Shown here one piece after another: positions 38,845-47,503 of a DNA stretch of 64,000 nucleotides. The stretch comes from Microbulbifer sp. VAAF005 (GTDB lineage: Bacteria > Pseudomonadota > Gammaproteobacteria > Pseudomonadales > Cellvibrionaceae): NCBI RefSeq assembly GCF_030012985.1, contig NZ_CP120233.1:2951501-3015500 (forward strand), written 5' to 3'. The translations under genes were made by a program, and so were the position numbers. The stretch's first letter is position 1. Each line of letters starts with the position of its first letter. The notes beneath the pieces were generated by a model, which saw only the letters and a program-made list of their open reading frames with translations, was not told the origin of the DNA and made no database searches.

Positions 38845-38944
38845 GGTTCTTATCTTTTATTCCATTTCCATACTGCGTTACCCCATGGGGCCGCAAAGGT
38901 GGGGCCCGTCCAGCGACTGGTGGTAAACCGTTTGTGCCGAGCAG

Positions 38945-39048
38945 GACCCAGCGGCAGAGGAATTGCAACCTTCTCCACCAGGCTCACCCTGAGCCTTCAG
39001 CCAAATTCCCTGGCCAGGAGAAACAATGACAAATCTTGCCGCTGGATC
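38945..39048 (-). ncRNA. Putative structured RNA with long terminal stem in the rtc operon
   Basis: On the minus strand, GATCCAGCGGCA (39048-39037) pairs with TGCCGCTGGGTC (38956-38945), 11 of 12 bp including nine consecutive. They close an 80-nt loop that holds a perfect 6-bp hairpin GGCTCA-GGG-TGAGCC and a T-arm-like AAGGTTGCAATTCC. The shape (terminal stem, large internal region) recalls bacterial Y RNAs, but I cannot identify a Ro-binding motif. Lies about 100 nt before the slipin start. Confidence 0.4.
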
Positions 39049-39159
39049 GCACAGGGCAAACCCACGATTAACGACACAGTTGCCGGAGCACCTCCGCGAT
39101 AAACCGCTAAATCCTATTTACCGCATCGAGAGGTTGTCGGACCCCGGATAGATTTTTAA

Positions 39160-39213
39160 CAGGGAGTCGAACCCCAGGCTCTCGCCTCTTTCCAGATCGT
39201 TTTGAGAACGATG
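39160..39213 (-). ncRNA. Second tRNA-like half: anticodon-type arm, variable hairpin and T-arm
   Basis: Directly after the tRNA-like element. ATCGT-TCTCAAA-ACGAT (39212-39196) forms a 5+7 arm, then a GGC-GAGA-GCC hairpin, then a T-arm GGGGTTCGACTCCC (around 39162-39175) with canonical TTCGA loop. No matching D-arm or acceptor stem is present and position 33 is C rather than U, so it is a tRNA-like half, not a decoding tRNA. Confidence 0.45.
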
Positions 39214-39285
39214 GGACTTTGGCAGGAATCGAACCTGCTACCAATCGATAAGTTATCGACTGCTCTACCAAATGAGCTACAAAGT
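39212..39285 (-). ncRNA. tRNA-like RNA (non-decoding tRNA mimic) inside rtc operon
   Basis: 74 nt fold almost as a complete tRNA: 6-bp acceptor ACTTTG/CAAAGT, TA, D-arm GCTC-ATTTGGTA-GAGC with the conserved GG, anticodon-type arm GTCGA-TAACTTA-TCGAT, 5-nt variable loop, T-arm GCAGG-TTCGATT-CCTGC, then C-CCA. Abnormal points: only six acceptor pairs, A instead of U at position 33, and an anticodon stem that can extend further and shrink the loop. It therefore should not decode. It lies between rtcB and slipin, within one transcript. It could be a tRNA mimic like the YrlA module of Salmonella rtc operons, a ligand for the RtcR CARF domain, or a repair substrate. Confidence 0.65.
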
Positions 39286-39300
39286 AAATGTTTGAACTTC

Positions 39301-39470
39301 TATCCCGTGGGTACACCTGCCGCCATAGGCGGTGATGCCAGGCCGGGATTCAGAACCGGCTCCGCTGACGGGCTAAAGAACTCAAACTCGGTTGCGGCAA
39401 CCCGGCGAATTCGTCCGGCGGCCTGCATACTTTAGCAATTGCCTTAGTTCGGCCGATCCCTGGCCTAAAA
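39301..39470 (-). ncRNA. Structured spacer after rtcB with a third T-arm-like hairpin
   Basis: Minus-strand hairpins in order: GGTTG-CCG-CAACC, a T-arm-like GCCGG-TTCTGAATC-CCGGC (39360-39341, loop two bases longer than normal), and CCGCC-TAT-GGCGG (39332-39320). This density of stable hairpins right after rtcB argues for RNA function or processing sites, not a protein. I cannot define ends. Confidence 0.35.
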
Positions 39471-39474
39471 CGCG

Positions 39475-40704
39475 TCAGCCTTTGACGCAAACCACTTGCT
39501 TGAGGGTGTAGACGATTTCCACCAGGTCTTTCTGTGCTGCCATAACCTTTTCGATAGGTTTGTAGGCCGATGGGGTTTCATCGATCACACCCTCGTCTTT
39601 TCGGCATTCCACATCGGCGGTGGCCGCGCGATGCTCTTCCAGGGAGACCAGCTTTTTGGCCTTGGTACGGGACATCACTCGTCCGGCCCCATGGCTACAG
39701 CTACAGAAGCTTTCTTCGTTACCCAGCCCCCGCACAATAAATGACTTGGCCCCCATACTACCGGGAATAATACCCATTTCGCCGGCACGCGCTCTTACAG
39801 CGCCTTTCCGGGTCACCAATACATCCTTGCCGTAATGATGCTCGCGGGAGACATAATTGTGGTGACAATTCACCGCTTCCATACACGCCTCAAAATCCAT
39901 CCCCAGGGCCTGCTTCACCGCGTTAATAGTGCGCGCCATCATCACTTCGCGATTGATACGGGCAAACTCCTGCGCCCACTCCACCGCTTGCACATAGTCG
40001 TCAAAGTGCTCGGTACCTTCCGGGAAATAGGCCAGGTCATTGTCCGGCAAGTGGATATGCCAGCGCTCCATATCCCGCTTGGCTTTCTCAATAAAGTAAG
40101 TACCTATTCGATTTCCCACTCCCCGAGAACCACTATGCAGCATCAACCACACGCTACCCTGTTCATCCAGGCACATCTCGATAAAGTGATTGCCTGTACC
40201 AAGTGTTCCCAAGTGATTGATATTATTAGTATTTTTTAATACCAGATGCCTCTCTTTGAGCAGTTCAAACTGGGCGGCCAGAGGCGCCCAACCGGCAAGT
40301 GCATCGTCCGGTGGATTCTCCCAGGCCCCCTTGTCCCGCCCTCTCCCCCGGTGTCGGCCAGTACGTCCGTGGGGCACGGCTCGTTCGATGGCGCTGCGCA
40401 CTCCAGCCAGGTTGTCCGGCAGTTGCGCCGCCATCAGGCTGGTGCGAACCGCCATCATGCCGCAGCCAATGTCCACCCCTACGGCAGCGGGAATTACTGC
40501 CCCCAGGGTTGGGACTACGCTGCCAATGGTGGCGCCTTTGCCCAGATGTACATCGGGCATCGCCGCGACCCATTTATGGACGAATGGCATCTGCGAGATA
40601 TTTTTGAGCTGCGCTTTGGCTTCATCTTCAAAAGGCACACCCAGGGTCCAAGACTTAATCGGTACCCCACCTGCCTGCATTACTTCATATGGCATTGGTT
40701 TCAT
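39475..40704 (-). CDS. rtcB: RNA-splicing ligase
   Basis: 409 aa. Joins 3'-phosphate (or 2',3'-cyclic phosphate) to 5'-OH RNA ends with GTP and Mn2+. Metal and catalytic residues: PDVHLGKGATIGSV, GVDIGCGM (Cys81), NHLGTLGTGNHFIEM, HSGSRGVGN, NCHHNYVSREHH and the guanylylated His338 in CSCSHGAGR. The C-terminal SAYKPIEKVM is typical. AGGAG lies 6 bp before the ATG. Its promoter has a sigma-54 element and lies opposite rtcR. The transcript continues through about 630 nt of structured RNA into slipin and rtcA. Confidence 0.97.
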   Translation of the reverse strand: MKPMPYEVMQAGGVPIKSWTLGVPFEDEAKAQLKNISQMPFVHKWVAAMPDVHLGKGATIGSVVPTLGAVIPAAVGVDIGCGMMAVRTSLMAAQLPDNLAGVRSAIERAVPHGRTGRHRGRGRDKGAWENPPDDALAGWAPLAAQFELLKERHLVLKNTNNINHLGTLGTGNHFIEMCLDEQGSVWLMLHSGSRGVGNRIGTYFIEKAKRDMERWHIHLPDNDLAYFPEGTEHFDDYVQAVEWAQEFARINREVMMARTINAVKQALGMDFEACMEAVNCHHNYVSREHHYGKDVLVTRKGAVRARAGEMGIIPGSMGAKSFIVRGLGNEESFCSCSHGAGRVMSRTKAKKLVSLEEHRAATADVECRKDEGVIDETPSAYKPIEKVMAAQKDLVEIVYTLKQVVCVKG

Positions 40705-40763
40705 CTTCCACTCCTTTTGAAACCGCGCTTGGTATTCATGTGTTTCATTTAGTTATTGATATA

Positions 40764-40779
40764 GCGAATTGGGTGCCAA
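40764..40779 (-). promoter_or_regulatory. Sigma-54 promoter for the rtcB operon
   Basis: Minus strand reads TTGGCACCCAATTCGC: GG and GC are separated by exactly 10 bp, matching TGGCAC-N5-TTGC at all but one or two bases. It lies about 60 bp upstream of the rtcB start, so the transcript would start near 40752. RtcR, the sigma-54 activator, is encoded divergently. Confidence 0.85.
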
Positions 40780-40923
40780 CTTTTGCAGACAACTGAAAAA
40801 TACTTGTAACCTATTGTTTTTTAACGATTTATTTTTTATCTCAGGATTTTTTAGTAGATTTTTTGAGACAGGGGATTCATAAATTTCTATCTTTTTTGAT
40901 AGTTAAATCATATTTTAGATAGA

Positions 40924-42522
40924 ATGAAGACAATCGCTATCAGTATTCTCGGTACCAGCAAGGACCGGCGCGGCAAAGGCGACAAGCGCTGGGATAAATG
41001 GCGCCCAAACATTTCCATGTGCCAGCACGATGACCTATTGATCGATAGGCTGGAGCTCCTTTTCGACAACCACTCGAGAAGCCTGGCTGACCAGGTCACA
41101 GAAGATATTGCGCGGGTCTCTCCAGAGACCGAAGTGGTCCACCACCGGGTGAACTTCAATGACCCTTGGGATTTCGAGAGCGTATATAGCAATCTGCTGG
41201 ATTTCGCCCGCGCCTATAGCTTCAAGCCGGATGACGAGCAGTACCTGGTGCATATCACCACCGGTACCCATGTAGCTCAGATCTGCTTGTACCTGTTAAC
41301 AGAGGCGGGGTATTTCCCCGGGCGTCTGCTGCAAACTTCCCCAGCGCGAAAGAACAGTAGCTTGCCGGGCGAGTACCAAATCATCGATTTGGATCTGTCC
41401 AAATACGACCAGATCGCCTCGCGCTTCCAGAGGGAACACCAGGAGGGCACCACCTATCTGAAGGGTGGAATCGAGACCAACAATCTCGCCTTTAACCAGA
41501 TGATCGAGCAGCTGGAACAGGTCTCGATCCGCTCCGACGCCCCCATACTGATTACCGGCCCCACAGGGGCAGGTAAATCCCAGCTGGCCCAGCGTGTCTT
41601 TGAACTACGCAAGCAGCGGGGCAAGCTAGAGGGTGGCCTGGTAGCGGTTAACTGCGCCACCCTACGCGGCGAAAATGCCATGTCCGCCCTGTTCGGCCAT
41701 CGTAAAGGCGCCTATACCGGTGCCACCACCCACCGGCCAGGCTTGCTTATGGAAGCAGATAAGGGCCTGCTGTTTCTCGATGAAATCGGTGAGTTGGGAT
41801 TGGATGAGCAGGCCATGTTATTGCGTGCGATTGAGCACAAACGCTTTATGCCTTTCGGCTCTGATAAGGAAGTAAGCAGTCACTTCCAGCTGATCGCCGG
41901 TACCAACCGGGATCTGGTACAGCTCTGCCAAGAAGGTAAATTTCGCGCGGACCTGCTCGCCCGTATCGATCTATGGACCTACCGACTGCCCTCTCTACGA
42001 GAGCGTATTGAAGACCTGGAACCCAATATAGATTTTGAGCTGGAGGCTTTCTCCAGGAAATCCGGGCATCTTGTCAGCTTTAATAGAGCAGCACGGGAAA
42101 AGTACCTGAGTTTTGGGCGCTCCCGCGAGGCCAGCTGGTCTGCGAACTTTCGCGATCTTAACGCCAGTATCTTGCGTATGGGTACCCTCGCCGACGGTGG
42201 GCGTATCACGACTCAAGTGGTGGAAGAGGAAATCCATAGGCTGCGAATTAAATGGCAAAATCCACTAACAGATTCATCGCTACCTCTTGCCCACATTGAA
42301 GCACTGTTGGGCCCTGATCAGATCGAACAGATGGATTACTACGAGCAAATCAAACTTGCTGGGCTAATTCAAGTTTGTGAAGAATCCAACTCGATGGCCG
42401 AGGCCGGACGCAAATTATTTCAAGTGAGCCGCACCTCAAAAAAATCCAACAACGACTCACACCGGGTACGCCAACTTTTAGATAAATACGGTCTTAAATT
42501 CGACCAGCTGAATAAAACATAG
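40924..42522 (+). CDS. rtcR: Sigma-54-dependent activator of RNA repair, CARF-AAA+-HTH
   Basis: 532 aa. The N-terminal CARF domain (about 1-180: TIAISILGTSKDRRG; YLVHITTGTHVAQICLYLLTEAGYFPG) senses ligand, in Salmonella tRNA fragments with cyclic-phosphate ends. The central AAA+ domain has Walker A GPTGAGKSQ, the sigma-54 contact loop GAYTGA (GHRKGAYTGATTHRPG) and Walker B LLFLDEIGEL. The C-terminal helix-turn-helix lies around AEAGRKLFQVSRTSKKSN. It is divergent from rtcB and activates its sigma-54 promoter once RNA damage is sensed. The next gene starts about 60 bp downstream. Confidence 0.95.
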   Translation: MKTIAISILGTSKDRRGKGDKRWDKWRPNISMCQHDDLLIDRLELLFDNHSRSLADQVTEDIARVSPETEVVHHRVNFNDPWDFESVYSNLLDFARAYSFKPDDEQYLVHITTGTHVAQICLYLLTEAGYFPGRLLQTSPARKNSSLPGEYQIIDLDLSKYDQIASRFQREHQEGTTYLKGGIETNNLAFNQMIEQLEQVSIRSDAPILITGPTGAGKSQLAQRVFELRKQRGKLEGGLVAVNCATLRGENAMSALFGHRKGAYTGATTHRPGLLMEADKGLLFLDEIGELGLDEQAMLLRAIEHKRFMPFGSDKEVSSHFQLIAGTNRDLVQLCQEGKFRADLLARIDLWTYRLPSLRERIEDLEPNIDFELEAFSRKSGHLVSFNRAAREKYLSFGRSREASWSANFRDLNASILRMGTLADGGRITTQVVEEEIHRLRIKWQNPLTDSSLPLAHIEALLGPDQIEQMDYYEQIKLAGLIQVCEESNSMAEAGRKLFQVSRTSKKSNNDSHRVRQLLDKYGLKFDQLNKT

Positions 42523-42582
42523 AGGCCACTTAGCATCATTTTTTGTTAGTCTGATTCCAAAAGCCGGATGCTGGATCATGGA

Positions 42583-44073
42583 ATGAAATACACCTATTTA
42601 ACGCCGTTTATTTTCTTACTCAGCGCCTGTGAGCCAACCCAGTTCGCGGGTGGTACCGCCTTGCCAGATGGCTCTGTTTACAGAGGCGAGATGCTTAACG
42701 GTCTGTTTCATGGATGGGGTCAGCTCGAATGGCCCAACGGAAGCCATTATCGTGGCGACTTTCAAGAAGGTCGCATGACAGGTGAAGGTGAGTTAACTGG
42801 AAGTGATGGCTGTAGCTATAAAGGGGAATTCCTCAATGGAGAACCCCACGGCAAAGGCCGCTATACCTGCGATGAAAATGAATGGGCGGGAGAATTCCAT
42901 GAAGGGGAGCTGCAAAGCGGTACTTTAAATTGGGATGAAGGTGGGCGTTATCATGGTGAGTTTTTAAACTTTGATCCCCACGGCGAAGGCAAACTCACTG
43001 CAGAAGATGGCAGCTTTTATCAGGGCAGCTTTGAAAACGGTTTTTTAATACAAGGTAGCTATTCGGATAGCGATGGTCATCGTTATACCGGCAATTTCGA
43101 ATACGGCTCCTATTCCGGCGAAGGTGAACTCACACAGCCCGACGGTACGATTATCCGTGCTACTTTCCGCTATGGAGAAGCAGAAGGAGAAGGCGTACGA
43201 ATAAGTACGGATGCTGAAGGAAACACTGTCGAGGAGTCTGCCTATTTCTCCGGTGGTACCTATTATCCCAGCGAAGACGCCTGGCGCGCACAGACAGATA
43301 TTCCCGGTGCCCAAGTAGAAGCCAGGCTCTACAGCGAGAGTGAGCGCTTACAAAGTGCCATAGCCGCCCTCCCCTCACAACGGCCCGGCGTACGCGATAT
43401 TTACACCCTACTGATAGGTGGTGACGGTACCTCTCCAGTATTTGCCAGGGAGCTGGACTGGGTGGCAGAGCGCCTCGATGAAGCCTTTAGCATTGACCAA
43501 CGTATGCTACGCCTCAGTAACGGCGGCGGATACGGTTTCCCCCTGGCTACCCGCACCAGTATCCAGGAAAGCCTTAATGCAATTGATCAGTTAATGGACC
43601 CCAAAGAAGATTTACTTCTCATACACCTGGTCAGCCATGGTGCTCGAAATGGAGATTTCAAAATTGCCGAGGGGGAGATTCCCCTAAATGATTTCTCACT
43701 GAAAGATGGGCAACGATTGCTGAACAATATTAACGCCCAGTACCAGTGGATCGTTGTTTCAGCCTGCTTTTCCGGTCAATGGGTAGAAGCCCTACATAGC
43801 CCCAATCGGGTCATCTTTACTTCGGCCGCTGCGGATCGCAGCTCCTTTGGATGTAGCGATGATTCCGAGCGCACCTGGTTTAGTTCCGCGCTTTACGGTG
43901 AAGCCCTCAATCAGGGAGTGAATAATCCTGAGGCATGGTTTGAAGCCGCTAAGTTAAAAGTAACCGAGATGGAACAGGAACAGGGGATTAAAAGAAGCCG
44001 CCACTCCCTGCCCCAATATTCAGTGGGAGAGAATTTCCTAATGTGGTGGCATGGAAAAAAATCGATTTATTAA
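42583..44073 (+). CDS. MORN-repeat lipoprotein with C13/caspase-like peptidase domain
   Basis: About 496 aa. A lipoprotein signal ends LLSAC (Cys16 from the ATG at 42583). Residues about 25-215 hold seven to eight MORN repeats of the form YRGEMLNGLFHGWGQLEWPNG-like 21-23mers. The C-terminal half is a clan CD peptidase of C13 type: LLIHLVSHGARNG (His352) and IVVSACFSGQW (Cys395). The catalytic His-Cys dyad is intact. The frame opens five codons earlier. It lies 60 bp after rtcR on the same strand, so it may be co-transcribed with it. Likely periplasmic, lipid-anchored, cutting after Asn or Asp; target unknown. Confidence 0.85.
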   Translation: MKYTYLTPFIFLLSACEPTQFAGGTALPDGSVYRGEMLNGLFHGWGQLEWPNGSHYRGDFQEGRMTGEGELTGSDGCSYKGEFLNGEPHGKGRYTCDENEWAGEFHEGELQSGTLNWDEGGRYHGEFLNFDPHGEGKLTAEDGSFYQGSFENGFLIQGSYSDSDGHRYTGNFEYGSYSGEGELTQPDGTIIRATFRYGEAEGEGVRISTDAEGNTVEESAYFSGGTYYPSEDAWRAQTDIPGAQVEARLYSESERLQSAIAALPSQRPGVRDIYTLLIGGDGTSPVFARELDWVAERLDEAFSIDQRMLRLSNGGGYGFPLATRTSIQESLNAIDQLMDPKEDLLLIHLVSHGARNGDFKIAEGEIPLNDFSLKDGQRLLNNINAQYQWIVVSACFSGQWVEALHSPNRVIFTSAAADRSSFGCSDDSERTWFSSALYGEALNQGVNNPEAWFEAAKLKVTEMEQEQGIKRSRHSLPQYSVGENFLMWWHGKKSIY

Positions 44074-44161
44074 TTTTGGAATTCCAGTACAAACCGACTA
44101 AAAAATTATTTTTGGTACTAATCACTATCCACCATAATACCAAGCGAAAGGAGATACCTTC

Positions 44162-44944
44162 TTGGTGTTAGCTAGCCTCTCTGTAGAATTATTGTTTGTT
44201 TTGTTTTTCGTTGCCGTTATTGCGGGCCTACTTGATACACTAGCAGGTGGGGGCGGCCTGATAACTGTACCGGCCCTTATTCTTAGTGGCGTCCCGCCAC
44301 TAGCTGCCTTGGGTACCAATAAATTACAAGGCAGTATTGGTACTGCAACTGCTACCTACATGATGCTTAAAAACAACAAGATCAGTTGGAATGGAATCAA
44401 AAATCTAATGCTATTTGCCTTTATTGGTGCAGCCATGGGCACAATAGCAGTACAGTTCATCAATACTGATGTTTTGTCATTTATTATCCCTGCTGTTCTT
44501 TTATTTATCGCTATTTATTTTATAGTTTCTCCGTCCCTTACTCACAGTAGTACTAAACCCAAGGTCTCAAGAAAGAAATACCAATATGGCGTAATCCCAT
44601 TTATTGGTTACTATGATGGTATGTTTGGCCCCGGAACTGGATCATTTTTTGCCTTATCAGGCGTTGCCTGTAGGGGACAGGATTTACTAACCTCCACAGC
44701 CAATGCAAAACCTCTCAATTTTTCCACTAATATCGCATCTTTAATCGTATTCTTATTTGCCGGTCAAATTTTATGGGTTGCGGGAATCTTAATGATGATT
44801 GGACAAGTTATAGGTGCCTGGCTGGGATCTCATTTTCTATTTAAAATTAATCCTGGTTATTTACGGGGATTGGTAGTTCTTATGTGTGGTGGAATGTTAA
44901 TAAAATATATCCACTCTATGGGATGGATAGATTATATTTTCTGA
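44162..44944 (+). CDS. TSUP-family (TauE/SafE) membrane transporter
   Basis: 260 aa with about eight hydrophobic helices. Family marks: GLLDTLAGGGGLITVPALIL in the first repeat, GTNKLQGSIGT, and the second-half FIGYYDGMFGPGTGSFF. TSUP proteins move sulfite, sulfoacetate, taurine or similar anions. TTG start at 44162 (or GTG at 44165) with AAAGGAGA about 7 bp upstream. Single gene; the neighbours are unrelated and the next gene is convergent. Confidence 0.9.
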   Translation: MVLASLSVELLFVLFFVAVIAGLLDTLAGGGGLITVPALILSGVPPLAALGTNKLQGSIGTATATYMMLKNNKISWNGIKNLMLFAFIGAAMGTIAVQFINTDVLSFIIPAVLLFIAIYFIVSPSLTHSSTKPKVSRKKYQYGVIPFIGYYDGMFGPGTGSFFALSGVACRGQDLLTSTANAKPLNFSTNIASLIVFLFAGQILWVAGILMMIGQVIGAWLGSHFLFKINPGYLRGLVVLMCGGMLIKYIHSMGWIDYIF

Positions 44945-45028
44945 AGGGTATGGAGGTGGCTGGAATTCAGAAAAATCAGATTAAACATTAAGACTTTGGA
45001 TTGTTTTATGGAGCATCTAAAAAGATCT

Positions 45029-46261
45029 TTAATGAACTTCTTTTTTAAGCTCCATCAACTCCTTCTTGATCTCGGTGATTTGATTCGATAGCTTGCTCTC
45101 AAAATCCTCATTGATTATCGACATATACTGCTCAAACCGACTCTGTTTTATTAGATATTCTAATCTTTCTAGCAATTCATCATTGGAAACTCTTCTCTTG
45201 GCTCGTTTCCTGGTAAATTTTATCAGTGGCTTTACCCAGTCAGGCAGTCGATAATAAGTATTTTGAAAACCTCTGCTCATGGAGTATCTAAAACCATTTT
45301 TCCGTATATAGATAGATAGCTTTGATGGTAGTAACCTATAAAATAGATTTAAATATTTATCCATCTTACTGCAGTCGGAATACCACTCTCTCACCAAACT
45401 CTGCTTATCTCTATCTAACTTCAGAGCGCCTAAAGCTTCATTAAATTCTCTTTCTGTATATTTTTCGATTAATTTTGACTTGGTTAATAGAGAAATTACA
45501 TTTTTATCACCATAAAGCGGTCGTAATTCTATCAAATACAGCAACCAACATCCCAGAAGATCATTCTTATAATCCGCATCACTAGCATTTTTTGTTAAGT
45601 AGTCAAATACAAAATGGTATTGATTCACCAATCGCCGAACCATTAGATCACTTTCCTTTTCATCCACATTGACTAAACTATACGACCCAATTTCTGGCAA
45701 AATTAATATTGATTTAGCCTTGATGGTTGTTATCCAATGTAGAGAGTGACCATTAACGCAGGAACCCAAAATAAATTCGGATACTTTATTTCCACAAACA
45801 AAGTCCCTGCGATAAAACCTCCTGACATTTATAGAATTTATTTTTAAAACAAACCTGGATTTATCGCCAATAGATTCTGAAAATTTTTGTAGGGGTTTAT
45901 TATGGCTAAAAAATACTATATCCGGATTCTCTCTATTGACTATACTCTGTAATTTGGGGATCAATGTAGGGTACCAACAATCTCCCTCATCGATAAATCC
46001 AACATACTCTCCAAAAGTATTTTTTACTCCAAATTCAAAAATTAGCTGGTCATCAATCTGTGAAGTACTCGGAATATAAATACTTCGAATTCTGGGCATT
46101 GAACCTGTAAAATTATTAATCCGACTGCACTCATCATTTTCGCAAAAATGAAGAACAAGAATCTCTATATCCTTGTATTGCTGTCGAATAATACTCTGCA
46201 GACAGGTATTGAGATAGACACCGCTAGACTTTGAAATAACGACAATCGAAATCATGCGCAT
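45029..46261 (-). CDS. Family 2-like glycosyltransferase with C-terminal coiled coil
   Basis: 410 aa. GT-A N-terminus: ISIVVISKSSGVYLNTCLQSI, EILVLHFCEN, and FIDEGDCW in place of the usual DXD. A long helical middle follows, then a basic segment (KFTRKRAKRRV) and a C-terminal coiled coil (SNQITEIKKELMELKKEV). The degenerate DXD (DEGD) makes activity uncertain. It overlaps the next minus-strand glycosyltransferase gene by 10 bp, so the two are co-translated. AT-rich codons differ from the flanking rtc and nar genes, suggesting acquisition. Confidence 0.75.
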   Translation of the reverse strand: MRMISIVVISKSSGVYLNTCLQSIIRQQYKDIEILVLHFCENDECSRINNFTGSMPRIRSIYIPSTSQIDDQLIFEFGVKNTFGEYVGFIDEGDCWYPTLIPKLQSIVNRENPDIVFFSHNKPLQKFSESIGDKSRFVLKINSINVRRFYRRDFVCGNKVSEFILGSCVNGHSLHWITTIKAKSILILPEIGSYSLVNVDEKESDLMVRRLVNQYHFVFDYLTKNASDADYKNDLLGCWLLYLIELRPLYGDKNVISLLTKSKLIEKYTEREFNEALGALKLDRDKQSLVREWYSDCSKMDKYLNLFYRLLPSKLSIYIRKNGFRYSMSRGFQNTYYRLPDWVKPLIKFTRKRAKRRVSNDELLERLEYLIKQSRFEQYMSIINEDFESKLSNQITEIKKELMELKKEVH

Positions 46262-47235
46262 ACCACTGAAGTTCGGTAATCTAATACAGAATTAGCAGTA
46301 TCTGGATCTTTGTCAAAGAGCATTCTCAAATCCGCATTACTCAATGATAGAAAAGATCTTGTAAACTGAGATAGAAAGCTCCCCCTATACTCTTCGTCAA
46401 GATTACGCCAGCACCAGTTAAACAATGCTAACTTGCTTTTGACATACAAGTGGTAAAATCTATCTCTAAGATTAATATTCTCATTAAAGAAATCTTCAAT
46501 CTCATCAAAAACCTGTAATACAGATATACGCCGTGCATCTGAAATATTTGACAGCCTATCTCCTGTGGAATCGACATGATGAATACAAAAAGGGGATTCA
46601 AATAATGCAATATCTTTAGCATTTGTGAGCAAATTCCAATGTGCTAACACATCATTATGTACAGGCGTTTGTGAAAACCTAAGGGAAACCCTTTTTGCAT
46701 AACTGGTTTTAATCAATCTATTCCAAGGGAAGGGTGTTAAACATAGAATGCTATCAAGATCAAAAGTGGAGAAAGTCCTGTTAACAAAGGCTCTAAGCGC
46801 CCTGTAGAAAATGGAATTGTCATCACCTGCCATACCGAGATTAATAGTGCTTCCGGGAAATCTACACTTATAGGCCATCAACAAAACATCACTGTTAACT
46901 TTTGTAGCAATTGAAACAGCTCTATCCAACATATTTGGGAGGATTAGATCATCGGCATCAAAAAATAAAGTCAGCGGTTCAGCTATTTGATCGAGAGCGC
47001 TATTCCTACAATAGCCTGCCCCATTGTTACCATCGTTTAAAATAATTTTATATGAGATTCTATTTTTCTGAAGAAAATCAGCGGCCAACCCAGCCGTGGT
47101 ATCTGAGGAATTATCGTCAGATAAGTAAATTTTTACATCAGTCGTATTATTATGAACAATAGAGTTCAACGTATTAACAATATTATTTTCTTCATTGTAT
47201 GTTGGTATCACCACCCCAACTTTACTGTTAGGCAT
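46252..47235 (-). CDS. Family 2 glycosyltransferase
   Basis: 327 aa. VGVVIPTYNEENNIVNTL, IYLSDDNSSDTTAG, NGNNGAGYCRNSALDQ and LFFDADDLILPNM show a complete GT-A core with DXD. The C-terminal part is helical (FFNENINLRDRFYHLYVKSK). First gene of a two-gene minus-strand unit with the overlapping GT-like gene. Probably adds a sugar to a surface polysaccharide or similar; no flippase or polymerase is adjacent. Codon use is AT-rich. Confidence 0.85.
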   Translation of the reverse strand: MPNSKVGVVIPTYNEENNIVNTLNSIVHNNTTDVKIYLSDDNSSDTTAGLAADFLQKNRISYKIILNDGNNGAGYCRNSALDQIAEPLTLFFDADDLILPNMLDRAVSIATKVNSDVLLMAYKCRFPGSTINLGMAGDDNSIFYRALRAFVNRTFSTFDLDSILCLTPFPWNRLIKTSYAKRVSLRFSQTPVHNDVLAHWNLLTNAKDIALFESPFCIHHVDSTGDRLSNISDARRISVLQVFDEIEDFFNENINLRDRFYHLYVKSKLALFNWCWRNLDEEYRGSFLSQFTRSFLSLSNADLRMLFDKDPDTANSVLDYRTSVVCA

Positions 47236-47503
47236 ACAAATTCTCTTTATAATTCTCTCAATTATCCCAAAGCAGCAGAATTAAATGTAAACACAATAAG
47301 TAAATTAATTTGAATATAATCAAGTCTGATAAAGGCTGTACCACTTAAAGTAGACAGCTATACACCTTTTTTCAAACTTATTAATCGATAATTTGCTTAA
47401 GCTAGATGCTTTCGGGAAGGCTAGGGTATGTAACAAGAGAATTAGACGCCTACCCAAGGCGCCTAGATTTTCCAGAACCAACTCTTAGAGTTTTGATTAG
47501 GTG

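Noticed and set aside
39212..39285. A normal decoding tRNA gene
   Set aside because: The acceptor stem has six pairs, position 33 is A, and the anticodon loop can collapse by further pairing. I call it a tRNA-like RNA instead.
42583..44073. Bacterial caspase of a CRISPR-linked (Craspase/CARF) system
   Set aside because: The CARF neighbour is a standard RtcR with AAA+ and HTH domains, no cas genes are present, and the peptidase is a secreted lipoprotein.
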